A stretch of DNA of 64,000 nucleotides from contig CM034604.1 of assembly GCA_020091685.1 (NCBI GenBank), forward strand, positions 10,596,519 through 10,660,518, given 5' to 3'. The translations under genes were made by a program, and so were the position numbers. Positions within the stretch are counted from its first letter, which is position 1. Each line of letters begins with the position of its first letter. Shown in pieces: positions 21,376 through 36,300 of the stretch. The notes below the pieces were generated by a model. That model saw nothing but the letters and a program-made list of their open reading frames with translations, did not search any database and was not told the origin of the DNA. Source of the stretch: Lutjanus erythropterus. Its lineage: Eukaryota; Chordata; Actinopteri; Lutjaniformes; Lutjanidae.

Positions 21376-24300
21376 GTACTCTGCTGAGACACCATCATCT
21401 GCTCAGCTTCCATCCAGCTGCCTATACTGAACATGCACCTGTGTTTTGTTGTCTGACCAAACCCTTAACGTTAAGTATTTTAGAGCAGGGGTGTCAAAAC
21501 TCATTTTAGTTCATACAGTGCAGTTTGATCTCAAGTGGGCCAGACCACTAAACCATTGCATAATAGTCTATAAGTAACAACTCTTCAAAAACGTCCCCTT
21601 TTTTAAGTACATTCTGAAAATGTTAACAGTTGAGGTTAATGCAGTTTGCAAATTAATGCAATTTTGTCTCAGTTTTTCCACATTTAGTCACTGTCATTAC
21701 ATTGCAGTACAATATACAGATCACAGTTGAACTAAACAACAATTTAGTATTTTACCTGTTTGAACAACTTGTCAAGATCAAGAAGTTCATTTCTCATTCA
21801 TTTACACTCGTTTGTAGCAATTCCGTCATCACCACACCCCTCCTACTAAAGTGGAAGCCAATTAGAAAAAAAACTTAAGTTATCAAACCATTTGCAAATA
21901 AAAACCAGTATACCTGATGAAGGTTGTCCAGACCAAAACATCATATTTTTTATAAATCAACAGAAAGCGAGACAGTGTGCGACACACCTGTCATAAATTA
22001 ACAACTGCTCTGCAACTTTTTAAAACTTTGCAAAGTCATCTAGTGGACTGGATTCCACCCTTCAACAGATTGGCTGTGGCCTGCGAGCTGTATTTCTGAC
22101 ACTCCTGTTATAGGGTCTTCCGCCACCTACCATAATTCAATAGATTTTGTCTTTATATGTTTAGTTATAGCTGATAGCTGATACTGTCAACCAAGAGCTT
22201 CTTTTCTCTGGCAGGACACCAGCAGGAACTTGACCAAAGTGGATCAGATGCTGGGCCAGTACAGGGACCATACAGATGATCAAGCTGAGGCTATGGCACT
22301 GGTGAGACACTTGTTCTATTGATTAGAATTCAACTATGATATTTTCTGACTTTAAAGATGCATATGATTTTTAAATTGGTCTTTCCATCACACATATGGC
22401 CATGTTTTGAAGTCAGATTTGTTTCAAAGGCATATTTTTGTAACAACAATAAAAATCACTTATTTTGATACTTACGGCGCTATTCTGAACAACAGTTAAA
22501 GGAAAAATTCAACGAAGTTTAACTTTTTTCCCCAATAGCTGTAGGAAGGCTGGTGGCAACACTAGACAGTGTGATACATTTGTCACATGTTTTATACATC
22601 CACATATGTAGTGCATATCCATAACATACCAATCTGAGTGCAATCTGTCCTCTTTAATTTTCTCTCACTGTCGTGGCCAATTCTTTGAATTTATTTTTAA
22701 GTCTACCACCTCAACAGGGGCTTGCATCTTGACTCAGTAGTACTGCAGATGCAGATTCTGTTTCCTTCATTTGGCTGATTTATTCCCATCAAGTCCAACA
22801 TGAAGTCAAAACTGTATAGATGCTCCATTCTACACGTGTTTTCTAGATATTTGCTGAAGAAACCAAGACTCAATCCCACCCCTTCCTTCTATCACAGCTG
22901 ACCATCATCTGGATAATCACAATAAATCAAAAAATACTTGTTCAGAACATTGACTTTACATCAATTCATGAGTCAAAACAAATTATTTAGATCACCTCAA
23001 TAAATTAGTAAGTTGCAAGAGTATAATTAACACAAGAATATATATAATGCCTCAAACACCCACATTTTAAACTTTGGCTGTCATTCCTCTATTTCTTCAT
23101 GACTTTTCAGGGATACAATTTATCTTGTGTTTCTTCTTTTTTTTTTTTTTTAACTGTTTGGTTTTTGCTTTTTAATGTTTCTAAACATTTTTTGGTTTGT
23201 CTGCTTTTTTCTACATCAGCTTAGGGAGAACCTGGAAGAGTCGATTAGTCAGCTGCAGACACAGAGGCTGGGCAGAGCCAATGGCGCACGGAGTGCTTCA
23301 GGTTCGGCCTCCACCCTGCACACTAGTGACCTGGAGGCTTGCTCTGGATCAGGTATGGAGAACCAGAGAGGATTTTGCTGTCTTCAACTGCTGTCTCACT
23401 GTAGTGTTAGTTCTGGTTAATTTACAAAGAGATTAAACATAAATGCTGATAACACAGAGAGAGTATACAAAAATGACACAAAGGCCACCTTATCATGTTG
23501 TGCACCTTTAGTGAGTTTGTGTTTGGTTAAATATTTTTTTCAAGTAACGTGCCTACAGAAACTCTGGTTCTTGATTTAACACTTAACGTACTGTAAATCT
23601 GTTATTGTAGATGAGCAGCGTTTCTACCCTACTTCTCCACTGAGGGATTATACAAGCACTCCAGGAAGGAGAAGGAGGTCTCATTCTGCCAGTGTTCGCT
23701 TCAAGGACACCAGCCTGGCAGGAGAGAATGTAAGGAATAGAGACAGACCAATTAACAATCGGCGTCACCTGTTACTGTCATGCAGTTTCAGAAAGTTGCC
23801 ACAAGAGGGCACACTGAGTCAGCAATATAGAAATCAAATTTGTCACGCTAATGTTGAGGGGGCTTCACAAGATTTCATTCTAATCAGCTATTGTTCTTGT
23901 TTGTATTTTCCTTAACAGAGGGCTATAATGTGGTCAGAAGTCCCTATTTTTTTTCTGAATAACAGTAGTTGCAATAAACATCTCTGGAAAGGTAACAATA
24001 GCCAAGTTTTTGCTGTACTTTTCTTTGCTTGTGTGTCTTATGTTTTGTATTCTGTATCCATCTGTGGCTGTCCCACATAGATTCACACTATACACCAATC
24101 CTTGAGAGATCTGCGCTGTGACCAGCAGAGGTTGTCTCATGACCTGGATAGAGAAATCCTCAAGAGAAACAGGTACCAGGGAGAGGGGGCAAAGTCTGAA
24201 CATCAAAACAGAAAACCTCTGTGTTGTTGTTGTTTTTTTGTTTGTTTTTGGTTTCCACATAGATAGCACACTGGTTGGTACACAAGTGAGTTCACCAGTC

Positions 24301-27300
24301 ATTTCCATTTTTATGAGACAATAAGATTTTTAGAGCTGAATTGGATCTCTAGATGGTGTTTTGTTACCTGCCATAGCAACAAGTAGCATAAATGGTCTCT
24401 CTAACCACACAAAAATAATTTTGGCTATACTGTATAGTTCAAAACTCTACATTAACATTCCAAATCTGTGCAACTTTTCAACCCTGTATTTCTGAACAGT
24501 TGCAGATAAAGACTAGGCTACACTAATATTATAATTGTACTATTTGTAGAACTACATTGTAGTGGAAGAAGCACAGGATTGTTTCTGATTTGTGTAATTC
24601 CAGAGTGTTGTAACACCCAAAAACAAAATTTATTAATAAAAGATAGATGTAACCTTTTAAAACATTCACAACATGTTGCTAACAAAATATTCTGCGTCCA
24701 TTAATTTTTGTTGGTATTAAGCCTTTCAAAGGCAACATTTTCACTGTGGTTAAAATAAAAAAGTATTTGCATGCACTTGTATTAACGGGGCAGTCTACCA
24801 GTAGGGGTGTTGATGATTACTCAATCAATTACGCGCCCTTAAGAATTTAATCAATCAAAAATGTATTAATTCCTAATTAATCAAAAGTGTAGACTGGCAG
24901 TAATTTAGCCGCCTTTGACATAGGGAACATTTCTCAGTCTCTTTTTTTTAGGGTTGCTCTCAGATTTTCTGTTATTTTCTAGAGATGGGACTGATCAATG
25001 TAATATTGTTATTGGGGTCCAATATTGCTGTACGTCACTGGACTACCAATCAGCATTCTGATCTAATTTTTCAACAAAGCCATGTGTTATTTATTTGCAA
25101 TTACTATTTAGCAGTGTAAATTGAGACCTGAAGTGCCCTCTTAATGTTTCCTCTACATTACCATGTTATGCAAGGGAAACGTTCTGTTGTGGATATATAG
25201 CTGGAGTGAAGACATGCACCACTTCACTCATGTTGTAACAATAAGCCAGGGCAAAAACGACAGCTACCAACTTAATCCACCATAAAACACCTTGTTCTGA
25301 ACAAACACATTACAAGGTGCACATGTGAATGTGACAAGCCAGAATCCTACAGTGCTCCACAATAGCTGACACTATTACACAAAAGACTTGACACAACCTA
25401 AACAAGCTTTCCAGATCATGAATACTCCAGCTGGATCAACATTAAAAACACAGAACATTTCACAACTAAACTGGAGTTCAGTGTCAGCCTCATCTAATTC
25501 TATTATTACCAATAATGCCCACATCATATTGATCTTTTGTTTTTCGTATCCACTGTACATAAAACGCTTTAGCTTGTACTTTGGAAATAAATGTATGTGT
25601 TTTCAGCTCTGTGAAATCTCCTTGATGAGAAAGGGATAAAAGTGTCATTGGAAACTTTAAGAGAAGCTGCACTGGAAAGTCAAAAGTCAGCAGATCTTTC
25701 TCTCAACATGCATTAGAATTTGACATTTTCAAGTTATTAAAAAATCTCTCCTCCCTGCTGCTGCTGACCACACCAAATTGATCCACCACTATATTTCAAC
25801 ATCTGAAGCTCAACTGCATAATTTATTTTTAGTGGCGTCACATTATGCATTCACATTTTGATCAATGGTGTCCTGGAATAGGATTTTTCAAAACGACTGA
25901 GAACTCTGCTGTGTAAATATTTTCAGACCACTGTATTTGTCTTTTTTTCTTTTTTTCTATAGGTCTGATATTGACACCAGGCGGGCGATGGAGAGCCTCA
26001 CAGACACCATGACAACGTCCCAGAGACAGGCCTCAGTGAGTCGTAGCTGTGCTTTTCACTGCTAATACTTCCAAGTGTGCTTTCTAGTTCTGTGGACTTA
26101 AGAAAAGAAGTGGATGCATCCTGAATTTAAGGACATCACTTCAGTTATTGATGAATGAAAGCTTCTGTATAAAGCAAAATGCAAATGTTTATGTTTCCTG
26201 AATAGAAATGGGCAAACGATGTCCTCTTCTTAAAATGTCACTTCCGTGAAGTCTAACTTTAGCAAATATATATTTCAGGATCATTTCCAGGCATATTGCT
26301 CCTCACTGCACCGTCACTGCTCTGATAAATATGCTGCTCCAGATGACAGCCAACATGTTTAATATTTTTTTTTATCTTGTCATGTCTGCGGACGTGACAA
26401 GATAAAGGTGATGCTTCCTGATTAGATGGGGAATTCTTGCATCGTGAATGTAATACTTGCAGTCAGTTCTCTAAGATATTTTTGTCATCCACCCTTTTAA
26501 TTTCCTGGTGTCTCATTTATCATATCTCGCTGCCATTCCTGCACCGGTTATGTTTGCGTGACCTCAGGCGTCCTCCCGTCTCACTGTCTGCAGGTGTCGT
26601 CTCGTGTGGAGCGGCGTCTGCAGGAGCTGGAGAGAGAGATGCACGTCGAGCGAAGCGGCGCGGAGAGAGAGAGGAGGCCCGAGCAGCGGGCGGCCATGTC
26701 TGACGAGCTGCAGGAGGTGACACTCCTCCCTATCACTCATCTGCTGTGATCTCTCTATCCAACACCTTGCTGTTACACTCTCATAGTCTCTCATATTCAA
26801 AGAGAATGGTAAAAAATCATTTACATGAGCAAAGGCAGATAAATTCAGTGGATGGATGAGGACAGGGCAAGATGGAACATAACTATACAACTTTATTTAC
26901 TGACCAGAGACAACAAACAAATCACCATATCATTATGATATCCCAGTATATCCCAGTGCTAAGTGGGGTTTTCAATTTTGTACGTTTTCGTGTCCTTTTC
27001 CTTGCAAACCTAATCAATAATGGATGATTTATTAATCATTAATTAGCCACAAAATGCACATCTTTTTCTCATTTAAGTCTTAAACAGTTCTAGCAGCACA
27101 TTAGTTATGTGAAACCTAAATTCATGATGCACAAAGAATTTTAATGACCAGAAAACAATAATGCTCTCGCTTGAAACGGCTACTCTTGTCCATCTGTACC
27201 TTATCAACAAATGGCTCTGCCAAACAAAATCATGCTAAATATGGCGTTAGACCAGATCAGCCCAAACCGTGAGAACATCGAGCTCTGGAGAAATGGTACA

Positions 27301-30300
27301 CAAAACATACATTGTTGGTTGATATATTTTAATTGATTAAATTCTTAATGCCGATTAATCATTAACATTCCTACTGCTAAGCAATGTACTGCTGTTAACA
27401 GGATCAGCAGCCAAACGTTAAGCTTAAAAATGTTTACCGTGCAGTCAGACAGCCTTTTTAAATTGAAAATTGCTGCAATTGAAGCCAAATGGCTCTCTCT
27501 TCAAAGAAACCAAACTCCTCTGGTCAAATAGTAATTTTACTTTGCAGAACACAGGAGTTGCTCGTCTACTGCTGCCTCAATTGATGGGTAATTCTTTAGA
27601 ATAATTTAGTTTGTTTGTGTTAGTGTGACTTCATTGAAGCTGGTCTAACTTTTAAATCACTGAATTCACAAAATAACTCAAAAAACTAACTAACAGCTCA
27701 AGGCAGAGGTAGAAGAGGAACTCGTGACTGTTTTTGCCAAAGAAGTCTGGTGGCTTTGAAGAGAGTGATATTTCACTTATTTAACGACAGTTCCCTGTTA
27801 GAATAGTCAAACAGCAAGATAAAGTGGTAAAAATATTATTAATGTAGCATACACTTAAATTGACATTGATTTTTAAGGTGGGTAAAATATGTTTTGCTGC
27901 TAACTCTGTTCACAACAGTACATTGCGTACCTTCCTACACTGACTACTGCTTCTTCAACCTGTGGGTTTGCCGACCACCATCGACTGTTCAGTAATACAC
28001 TGACTATAGATAAGTACTTCATACTAGCCCACTTCAAAATATTTGAACGATACCTTTAATGAAGTACAAAGCAGACAAAACAATGTCAAAACATATAGAA
28101 GAAACCTAGTAAAAGAAAACCCAGTAAAAGCATTACAGAACAGATGCATTCAAGCAAATATGACAATCAGAACAACAAACACAATTAAACATATAGTTCG
28201 TCTTACAAGTAAGTACTAAAGACATGTAGCATACATGCCATCTTAAACTCATAAAAAAGAATGAAGCAGGCTAAGAAGGCAACATATATGGCATGTAGAC
28301 TTCAAAAACACTAGTAAGCGATGAACTGGCAGCAAGAAAAAATACATGTCAAATATGTTGTTCCAAAGTATTAGAGATTGTAAAGTCAAATTGAAGTGTT
28401 CCAGCCATGTGATGCTGTTATGGTAGTTGTTCCAACAAATTAAGGCAAAATGGAGGAAAGAAGACTTAAGTACTGTTGAAAATGTTATGACATCTTCTCA
28501 TTTAACAATTTGTCCTAGCTTAAAATGTCACAATGATGGTGATGATTTTGCTTTAGTCTAAAACTGCAAAAGCTTGATTGTACTATCTCAGGAAGCTTGA
28601 GGGTGGTTTTACTTGTCTAAGACCAACTATTCAAGCAATATATAATATGAGGGGGAATCATTGCCTTCATAACTCATTTTACTCATACTTGGAGGAATTC
28701 AATGAAATATTTTTTTCATCATGTGGAGAAATATGGCTGATGCAGAAAAGAGAAAGCAAGTCAGCAGGACTTTCTACCCACACAGGACCAGCAGCAGCAA
28801 TAAATGCCTGTTGGTTATTCCTGAGTAATAATATAGACCACTGACATTTACACAATTTATTAATGCTCAATTTAAAAAAAAAAATCATAAGCCGTTCTGG
28901 CTGCCAGTTCTGGTATGGAAAGGTTGAAATACAAGCTTGAAGTGAATGCTGAAACATTCTCAATTGATCTCTGTTGAATAATTATTCCTTTACAAAAATA
29001 GAGGTCAGAAACCAACCAAAACCACTTACTGTAATTGGTGTGATTAGTAATCTTCCACACAATTAGATGCAGCATTTATTACTGCACGTTTGTCCATCAA
29101 ATATGTTTGAATTCAATCACAGAATAGAAAAATCTCTGCATCTCCGTGGAGGCTTTTTCTCTGTAATGTACCACCATCCTCTCTTGTTTGTTAAAGCGGC
29201 GTTCCCGCTGTGTCACCTAGCCCTCTTGCTCTGCTTTATGAGACTATAAAGCACACCTAGGCAATTACTGTGATGCAGTGAAAATGGTTGCTAAGCAAGT
29301 AATTGCTACTTTCTCATCTTTCATGACAATCATGCTTTTTTTTTAGGGAGGTTGCATTTGTCTTAAAGCATTAATAGCTGTAAGAGCTCTGTTATTAGGT
29401 GCACTTTAGTGTTAGACTTACAGCTAGATGCACTCAATAGACATGTCACAGTAAAGAACACATTATATCTTGTATTATTGCTGTCTTGTATTGCTTCTTT
29501 CCATTTAGCCACATATTATACACCATCAGCATAATGTTAGTCCACTTTTGAAACACCTGAACCATTATTTCGTGGTCACTCATTTAGAGGACAGAGTTTT
29601 GTATAAGCTAATCAGTGTCATGGCATCAGTCCCTTTTAAATCTCTCATGCTTACTGTAGTTTATTAGCAGACCACAGAGGGGCACTGTGTAGCTGTATCC
29701 AGCCTGATAACCTTTTGTGAGCCAGACTTTTCAACACGCTGTTTAATGATAGTAGCTACCAATTCATTTGCATCCAACTCCTCCGTAGTGCCCTAATGGG
29801 ACACCAGCAGGGCCCGGGGCGATGGGAAATAATGCATTTGTCCAAAAATTAAGGGTAAATAAACAAGCATGAGGAAATGAAGAGGAAAATAATCTCTTTT
29901 ACTACAAAAGAGCAGGAGGGGAGGGAGAGCAGAGGGCACATTTATTCCCCACCGATGGGCCCGCTGTGATGTGAATCAAATAGATGATGAGTCACTTGGG
30001 TAGATGTTATTGCTAGCAGCCGGTAATTCATCACCACAGCCTGCTCAGAATGAGTGGGATTGAGTGGGATCTAAGCTCTTGTACAAATCCACCATGATGC
30101 CAGCATCTCCTTCCAAGAAGACAACATGGGAGATGCTGTGATGCAATAGCACCTCTCATGTTGCATTCTTACGCTGCTGTCATGTGCTAGGGGTGCACAA
30201 TATGGTAAAAAAAAAAAAAATCATATTGTCATTATTTTGGCAGACTTTGTAGTGTGATTCATGATTAGTAGGAATGATCATTTTTGCATTACAATTTACA

Positions 30301-33300
30301 TTTTCCCTGAAAAAAATAAATTAAAATCATGATGATGTGACATTTGTTGGGGTCTGTACCAAACAAACATGTTTTCTTACATCTGGAGGACAAGATTTGT
30401 GGGCCAGCTGGCATCTCTGTAGCACTACAGTACTTCATTATAATGCTGTTTTGTCACATATTTTTCCTTTATCAAAAAATTACAGCTTCTGGGATTTGGA
30501 TATTGCACTTGGCAATATTGCAGTTTCAATAATATTACCATTAACTGTGCAGCTCTAATGTGTGCTCTTATAGTAATGCATGTTGTGGCCTGTTTACTGT
30601 GTTTTGTAGACTTCAGGGAGACGTCAAGTTCAAACCCATGAGAGAGAAGAGACCACGACAGCCAGGTTATTGAAAGCAGAGAGAGAGAAGTCCAAGGTGA
30701 ATATATTTAGTCTTGAAGTCATATTTTTGCATTAAAAAAGTTAAAGTTTCTGCTACGTTATTATGAACTTAAAGGGTAACTTAGGTATTTTTCAACTTGA
30801 GCCCATTTGTTCCATGTTTTTGTGTCTAAGTGGCTAATTTGGACAACAGTTTTTGAGATTGGTCCAGTATTGAGGTCGGCTAAAGAGTTTGCACTGTAAT
30901 CCTTACGAAGAAGTGCGCACTGCCAAAGTAAGTCCACTAAAAGTGCCTTATTGTCACTGACGGGCTCGGACTGTCATTTTAAATGTTTGACAGCATTATG
31001 GAAAGGATCACTACAGAGATAAACCTTTTACTAAAGAGTAAGATATGTTTTGTTAAACCACAAACAGTGGTTTGTTCAATTTCACCAAACTAACCAGACT
31101 CTATTTATAGAACAGTAATTTTAGCAAACTCTATTACAACTTGTCAGAAACAAAAAAATTTCTTAACCAAAACTGGCTTGTTTTTCTGTTCTGATTGTTC
31201 CAGCAAATTTGGTTGAAGTTAACTTTTTTTTTTTACAGTGTTAGATGTGAAAATAACGTTATTATACCAAATGTGGTGAATTAAGAGGTTATTTCAACCA
31301 AGCAACCAGAGTTGGTGATTGTTGGAGCAGTTTCTTTCTGTCTGTTGAGTTTCTGTCAAGGCGATGAGGATTATAAAAATACCACTGTGTAAATGGAGTG
31401 TGGTGAGTTTAGCAAGAGCAATAAAACAGCTGTTTCTGGTTTAACAAGTGTATCTTTCTCTATAAAGAAGGTCCATCTCTGTAGCAGCCCATAATGTTGT
31501 CAACACTTTGAATAACAATCTGAGCCTGTCAGTGGCCAAAACAAGCACTTTGAGTTGACGTACTTTGATGGTGCCCAGTTGCCCAGAGGGATTACATTGC
31601 AGCTTAGTTTCGCTTTTGCTGGCTGCAGCTTTCTCCCTAAATACTGGACCAATCTCAGAAATTGTTGTCCCCTATTAGTCACTTAGACACAGAAACATGG
31701 GAAAATAAGGTCCATGCTGAGAAATACAGAAGTTACCATTTAAAGGAATGTTTTTAGATTAAAGAAAGTAAAAGCCTTTGGTAAGTGATTCTGAACTTAA
31801 TTTTAAGGAATTTGTAAACGTTGCTGCATAATTTTACCGAAATTGGCAGCAGCAGTAGTTAGTGTTCCAGCTTTTACTTTGGCAGTGACTGTATCAAAAC
31901 TTTTTAGATAAAAACTGAATAGATCAAATTTCAGCACTTTCATAGTTGTGCTTTAACTCAAATTGTATCCATTTTAAATTTATAGAATGAAGATGCTGCA
32001 TATCTGATGATATACTGTAGGTGATATGAACACATCAAACCAGGCTCCTGCTACTTCCACGTCAGTTTCCAGACTCATTATGTGTTTCCTGACATTGTTA
32101 TTGTTCTGCTCTCCTTAGATGGATCAGGAGCTGGAGAGAGCTAGACGACTGCTTGAACAGTCTGAGCATAGCAGAGAGTCCCTCGTTCAACAGGTTTGTT
32201 TACATCTATGTGTACTGTACCTGACAGCATATGCAGATCTACAGTAAACCTCAGGAGACGAAACAATAAAAAGTGCAGTGTCTTCCAAGAAAACTTCAGT
32301 GTTGTCTTTTTTTTGCCCACTGTCAGACAGTCAGATGTCTTTCTCTCTGTCTCTGCTTTGCACGACTGACGATCCCCAGGTGGAGGACATGCACGGTGAG
32401 CTGCTGAGGACGAAGAAGGAGATGAGTGAGCTTCAGAGGGCCCGGCTGGAGACTTTTCAGCCCATTGCTCAGCCACATGGCAACCACACTGACAGGGAGG
32501 AGGGAAGAGGTGGACAGCGAGGGCCAGGTACTGAATAAAGGTCTGGGTAAACGGGAGAGGAGAAGACAGAGAGGATTTGGATGCAGGTTATGGGTGGATG
32601 GATGGGTTAAAAAGATTGCCATGCCAACACTGTAACCGCAGAAATAGCTGATATTTTGTCTTGTTATTTTTATGTATCACTTTCTCCTTGAAGAAAATCT
32701 TCAGGCAGTACACATGCATCGCTGATTTCAGGATCAAAATGCCTTTAAAAGGAGGTGAATGCATGGCAGTGTGAGAAGAGAGGCCCAGCAAGAGTAAAGA
32801 CCGAAAGGATGGGACAAGTGGAGTCTTTGAGAGAGGACAGAGAATTGATTGGACCATAATGTAGAAAGTGAAAAGTAATGTCAAATATTTGATCGTAAAA
32901 GGAGGGAAAATTGAGAGCAGATCAGAGAAAAGTATTGAAAATCTGTTTTTGGTAACATTATTGATTTTTAGGGCATCACTAAGTGACCTTATAAGGCAGT
33001 GAAAGTTTGACAAAGAAAGATTCTTAGGAAAGTTTCTTATGTTCTATAGCAGTTCAATATGCATTAGAAATTTTCATCTGATTTCTGTATACCGCATAAG
33101 ATGTTGAGATACTTTATGATGGCATCACCAGCATTACTTAGTATTTATAGATCAGCATCTTTTTTATTGAATCCTGATTCATTCACATCTCTTATCACTT
33201 CAGTTATTTTCTATTCACGTCTGCTCCGAGTGAAGTGACTGTCAGTGAGCAATGCATATGAGCTTCCAATATAGTAAGTGAAGAGGTAAAAAAAAAGAAC

Positions 33301-36300
33301 AGAAATATGGCTACCCCTGGAAAGTTGAAGATTTGATTAATCAGTAGGACACCCCTAAGTCGAATGAGATTCTTCAAGCAGATGCTTTTGTTTTTTTGGT
33401 TCAGTCAGTAAACCTTAAAATAACAAGATTAAACGGATAGAAGCTTACAAAAATACACAGGAAAACATTTCAGTGGTGAATTTTAAATAAGGAGAATCAA
33501 AAATTAAGTTTTCTATCAGCTGGCGTGCAAAAAATCTATGTGACAACATGCGCTGGTGGTTCTTGATTTTTGGCTGCATCTGTGCACAGCTGCAGCAGCA
33601 ACAACAGCGTGTCACCTGCTCTGCATGCTGTGTGCTGGGATTTTGTACTATGAGTTCTTAGAAGAAGAGTGCACACTTTTATTTCCTCTGACTTTGTGGA
33701 ACCATGATGTTTTCTTATCGCAGATGACAAAGAAAGCTATTAAAATGTGACTCTTAACTGGTTGAATCTTTCTATTGTATGGACAAATCTGATTCAACTG
33801 ACAAATTCTGCCCTAAGAAAAAGTTCAGTGTAAGTTTAGAAAAAGTGACTTAAAGTGACTTTCAGTGTTGTGCATTAATGTGCTTTAAGTTCATTGAATG
33901 TGCTCATATACTTGGTTAACATTTAACTGAACAAATCATTTTGCAATTAATGGACGTGAGTGTCTTGAGAGATAATGGTGCTCACCTTTTCAGCTGATTA
34001 AAAAAAGTCTGATCGCAGTAGGGAAAGACGGACAGAAATAGCTATGTAATATAAAAAATTTGGTTGATCATGCAGCATGAAATGTATAAACTACACTGCA
34101 GACTGGGCTCTGTTACAGTGAGAAACAGACAGATAGATCCATGTGACATTTGCCTCTCTCGTCCGTTTGCTTCCCGCTTCGTCTCCTTGCAGTTCTCATG
34201 CATTATGTTTCATTCAGTTTGAACTGGAAAATTGGCGTTCCCTGTAATTTCAAGTATATGTTGGTTTTCAAGTTTTCAGTCTGCTGTAGTGTAAAACTTC
34301 CTAAAATTGTTGTTAATAACTACAGATACAAGCAGCCCAAAAATTCTCTATTTTAAATTAAGTAAAAAAAACAAAAACAGAAGAAATAAACTTCATCTAT
34401 CTCAATTTTGGGGCTGTGAAATGAGCTAGCTCTTTTTAACTGTAAACAAAAGTGGTATTGTTTCCACCACCACAAAGACAAAATTCAACATCAACTATCA
34501 AATTATCTGAGGAAAAATCTCTTACTGTTTCTTTTTAACTGTACAATGTACTACTCACTGTAACTTTGCCAGGGAAAATATAAAAATATGCTGTTGCAGT
34601 CTCGATGCTGTAAATCAGTTCATCTGATTTCACATTTCAAGACTCTGAGCTGGCGGCAGGCATTAAGACCAGCTGTATAGAAATAGCCGATCTTCTTCTG
34701 GATCGACTTGTTTGCTTATGTAGGTCATATGGAGGCATCAGTATTAAATTGAGACTGTTTCATAACCAGTTGAAAACTCCTTGTAGTATGTTTAAATATT
34801 TATCTCACTCAATAAAATGTTGCCTAGGTTTTGTCTGGCTTTTTGTAGAAGAGACGGTGTATTTCTTGTGCTCTCTAATCCATCAGTCACTTCATTGTCA
34901 GTGTATGTTCTATTTTTCATGTCTCTACATGTAGAAACCAGTTCTAACAACACTTTGATTATGTCCCTGCATGTGTGCGTGCATGTGTATAGATCGTGTG
35001 AACCTGGAGAAAGATGTGGCAGAGCTGCGACTCCAGCTGCAGGCGGCCTCAGCCCGCAGTGATGTTGAAGAACTGAAAAGGACTCTGGACCGCAAGGAGA
35101 AGGAGAGGGTCCAACTCAGCTTACAGGTGGAGGTGTGTGTCAGAGAAATTGTGTTACTGTGTTACAGTTGGTATTCATATACTAGTGCTGCAATGATTAG
35201 TCAATTAATCAATTAGTTGTAAACTATTCATTAATCGCCAACTATTTTCATAATTGATTAAATGTTTCAAGTCATTTTCTAAGAGGAAGAATTATAATTA
35301 TCTGATTTCAGCTGTTTCAGTGAATATTTTCTTGTTTTTTTAGTCCTTTATGACACCAAACTGATATCTTTTGGTTGTGGACAAAACAACTAATTGATTA
35401 ATCAAGAAAATTACTGGCAGATTCATTGATAATGAAATAATCCCTTGAAACAACAAGAGCTTAAAGAGACAGTTCACAGTCAAATCCAAAATCCATATTT
35501 TTCTTCTGGCCTGTAGTGCTATTAATCCAGCTACACTGTTTTGGTGTGAGTTGCCTTGTTTTGGAGATATCATGCATAGAAATTTCTGCCTTCTCTAAAA
35601 TATAACAGGACTAAATGGTTGATCCAGGCACCAAAAAAAAAAAAAGTGTTTAGATAAATAGCACTACATGCCAGGGGAAAAATATGTATTTTTAATTTTC
35701 AGATGAACTGTTCCTTTAACCAGTGGTTCAGAAAAGGCATGCCATGTAATTTCCTGCATGGAGTGTCATCTCGTTAGCTGTCTTTGCAGCACATTCTAAA
35801 GAATGAAAGGGAAATACTGAGGATCTCTCAGCTGAAGTGCAAACGAACACAACACAAGAGCGCTTTTGACTTTGCCCGTTTCGCCGTCTCCACCCTGAGC
35901 GGGGGTTATTTCAGTTTGCCGGGTGCCTCTCATCCGTGGTCGCATCCTCCGCCAACTCCGTGCCGTTGATCCTCTTAAAATCGTCAGATGAAGTGACAGT
36001 TAGAATAGGAGATCAGAAGTCAACCAGCAGTCATTTATCCTCCTCAAACTGGTGCAATGTGTCACTTCCATCACCGTAACAAGACATGAAAAAATGCCTT
36101 CCCTTGCTAAGCAGGGGTTTTCAAGGCTATGGTGGGTATCAATAAAATGTTAGTGGAAATAGCTGCACTTTAAGCATTGGCACATTCCCCTAATCTCTGA
36201 TGTTTCTTTCACTGAATGTGTGTTTAAACTCCCACACTTCCCCTATTGCCGAGTAGGTGTTAAAAGATGAGGTGGGTGTTAGCATGTATCACCTGGGGCA

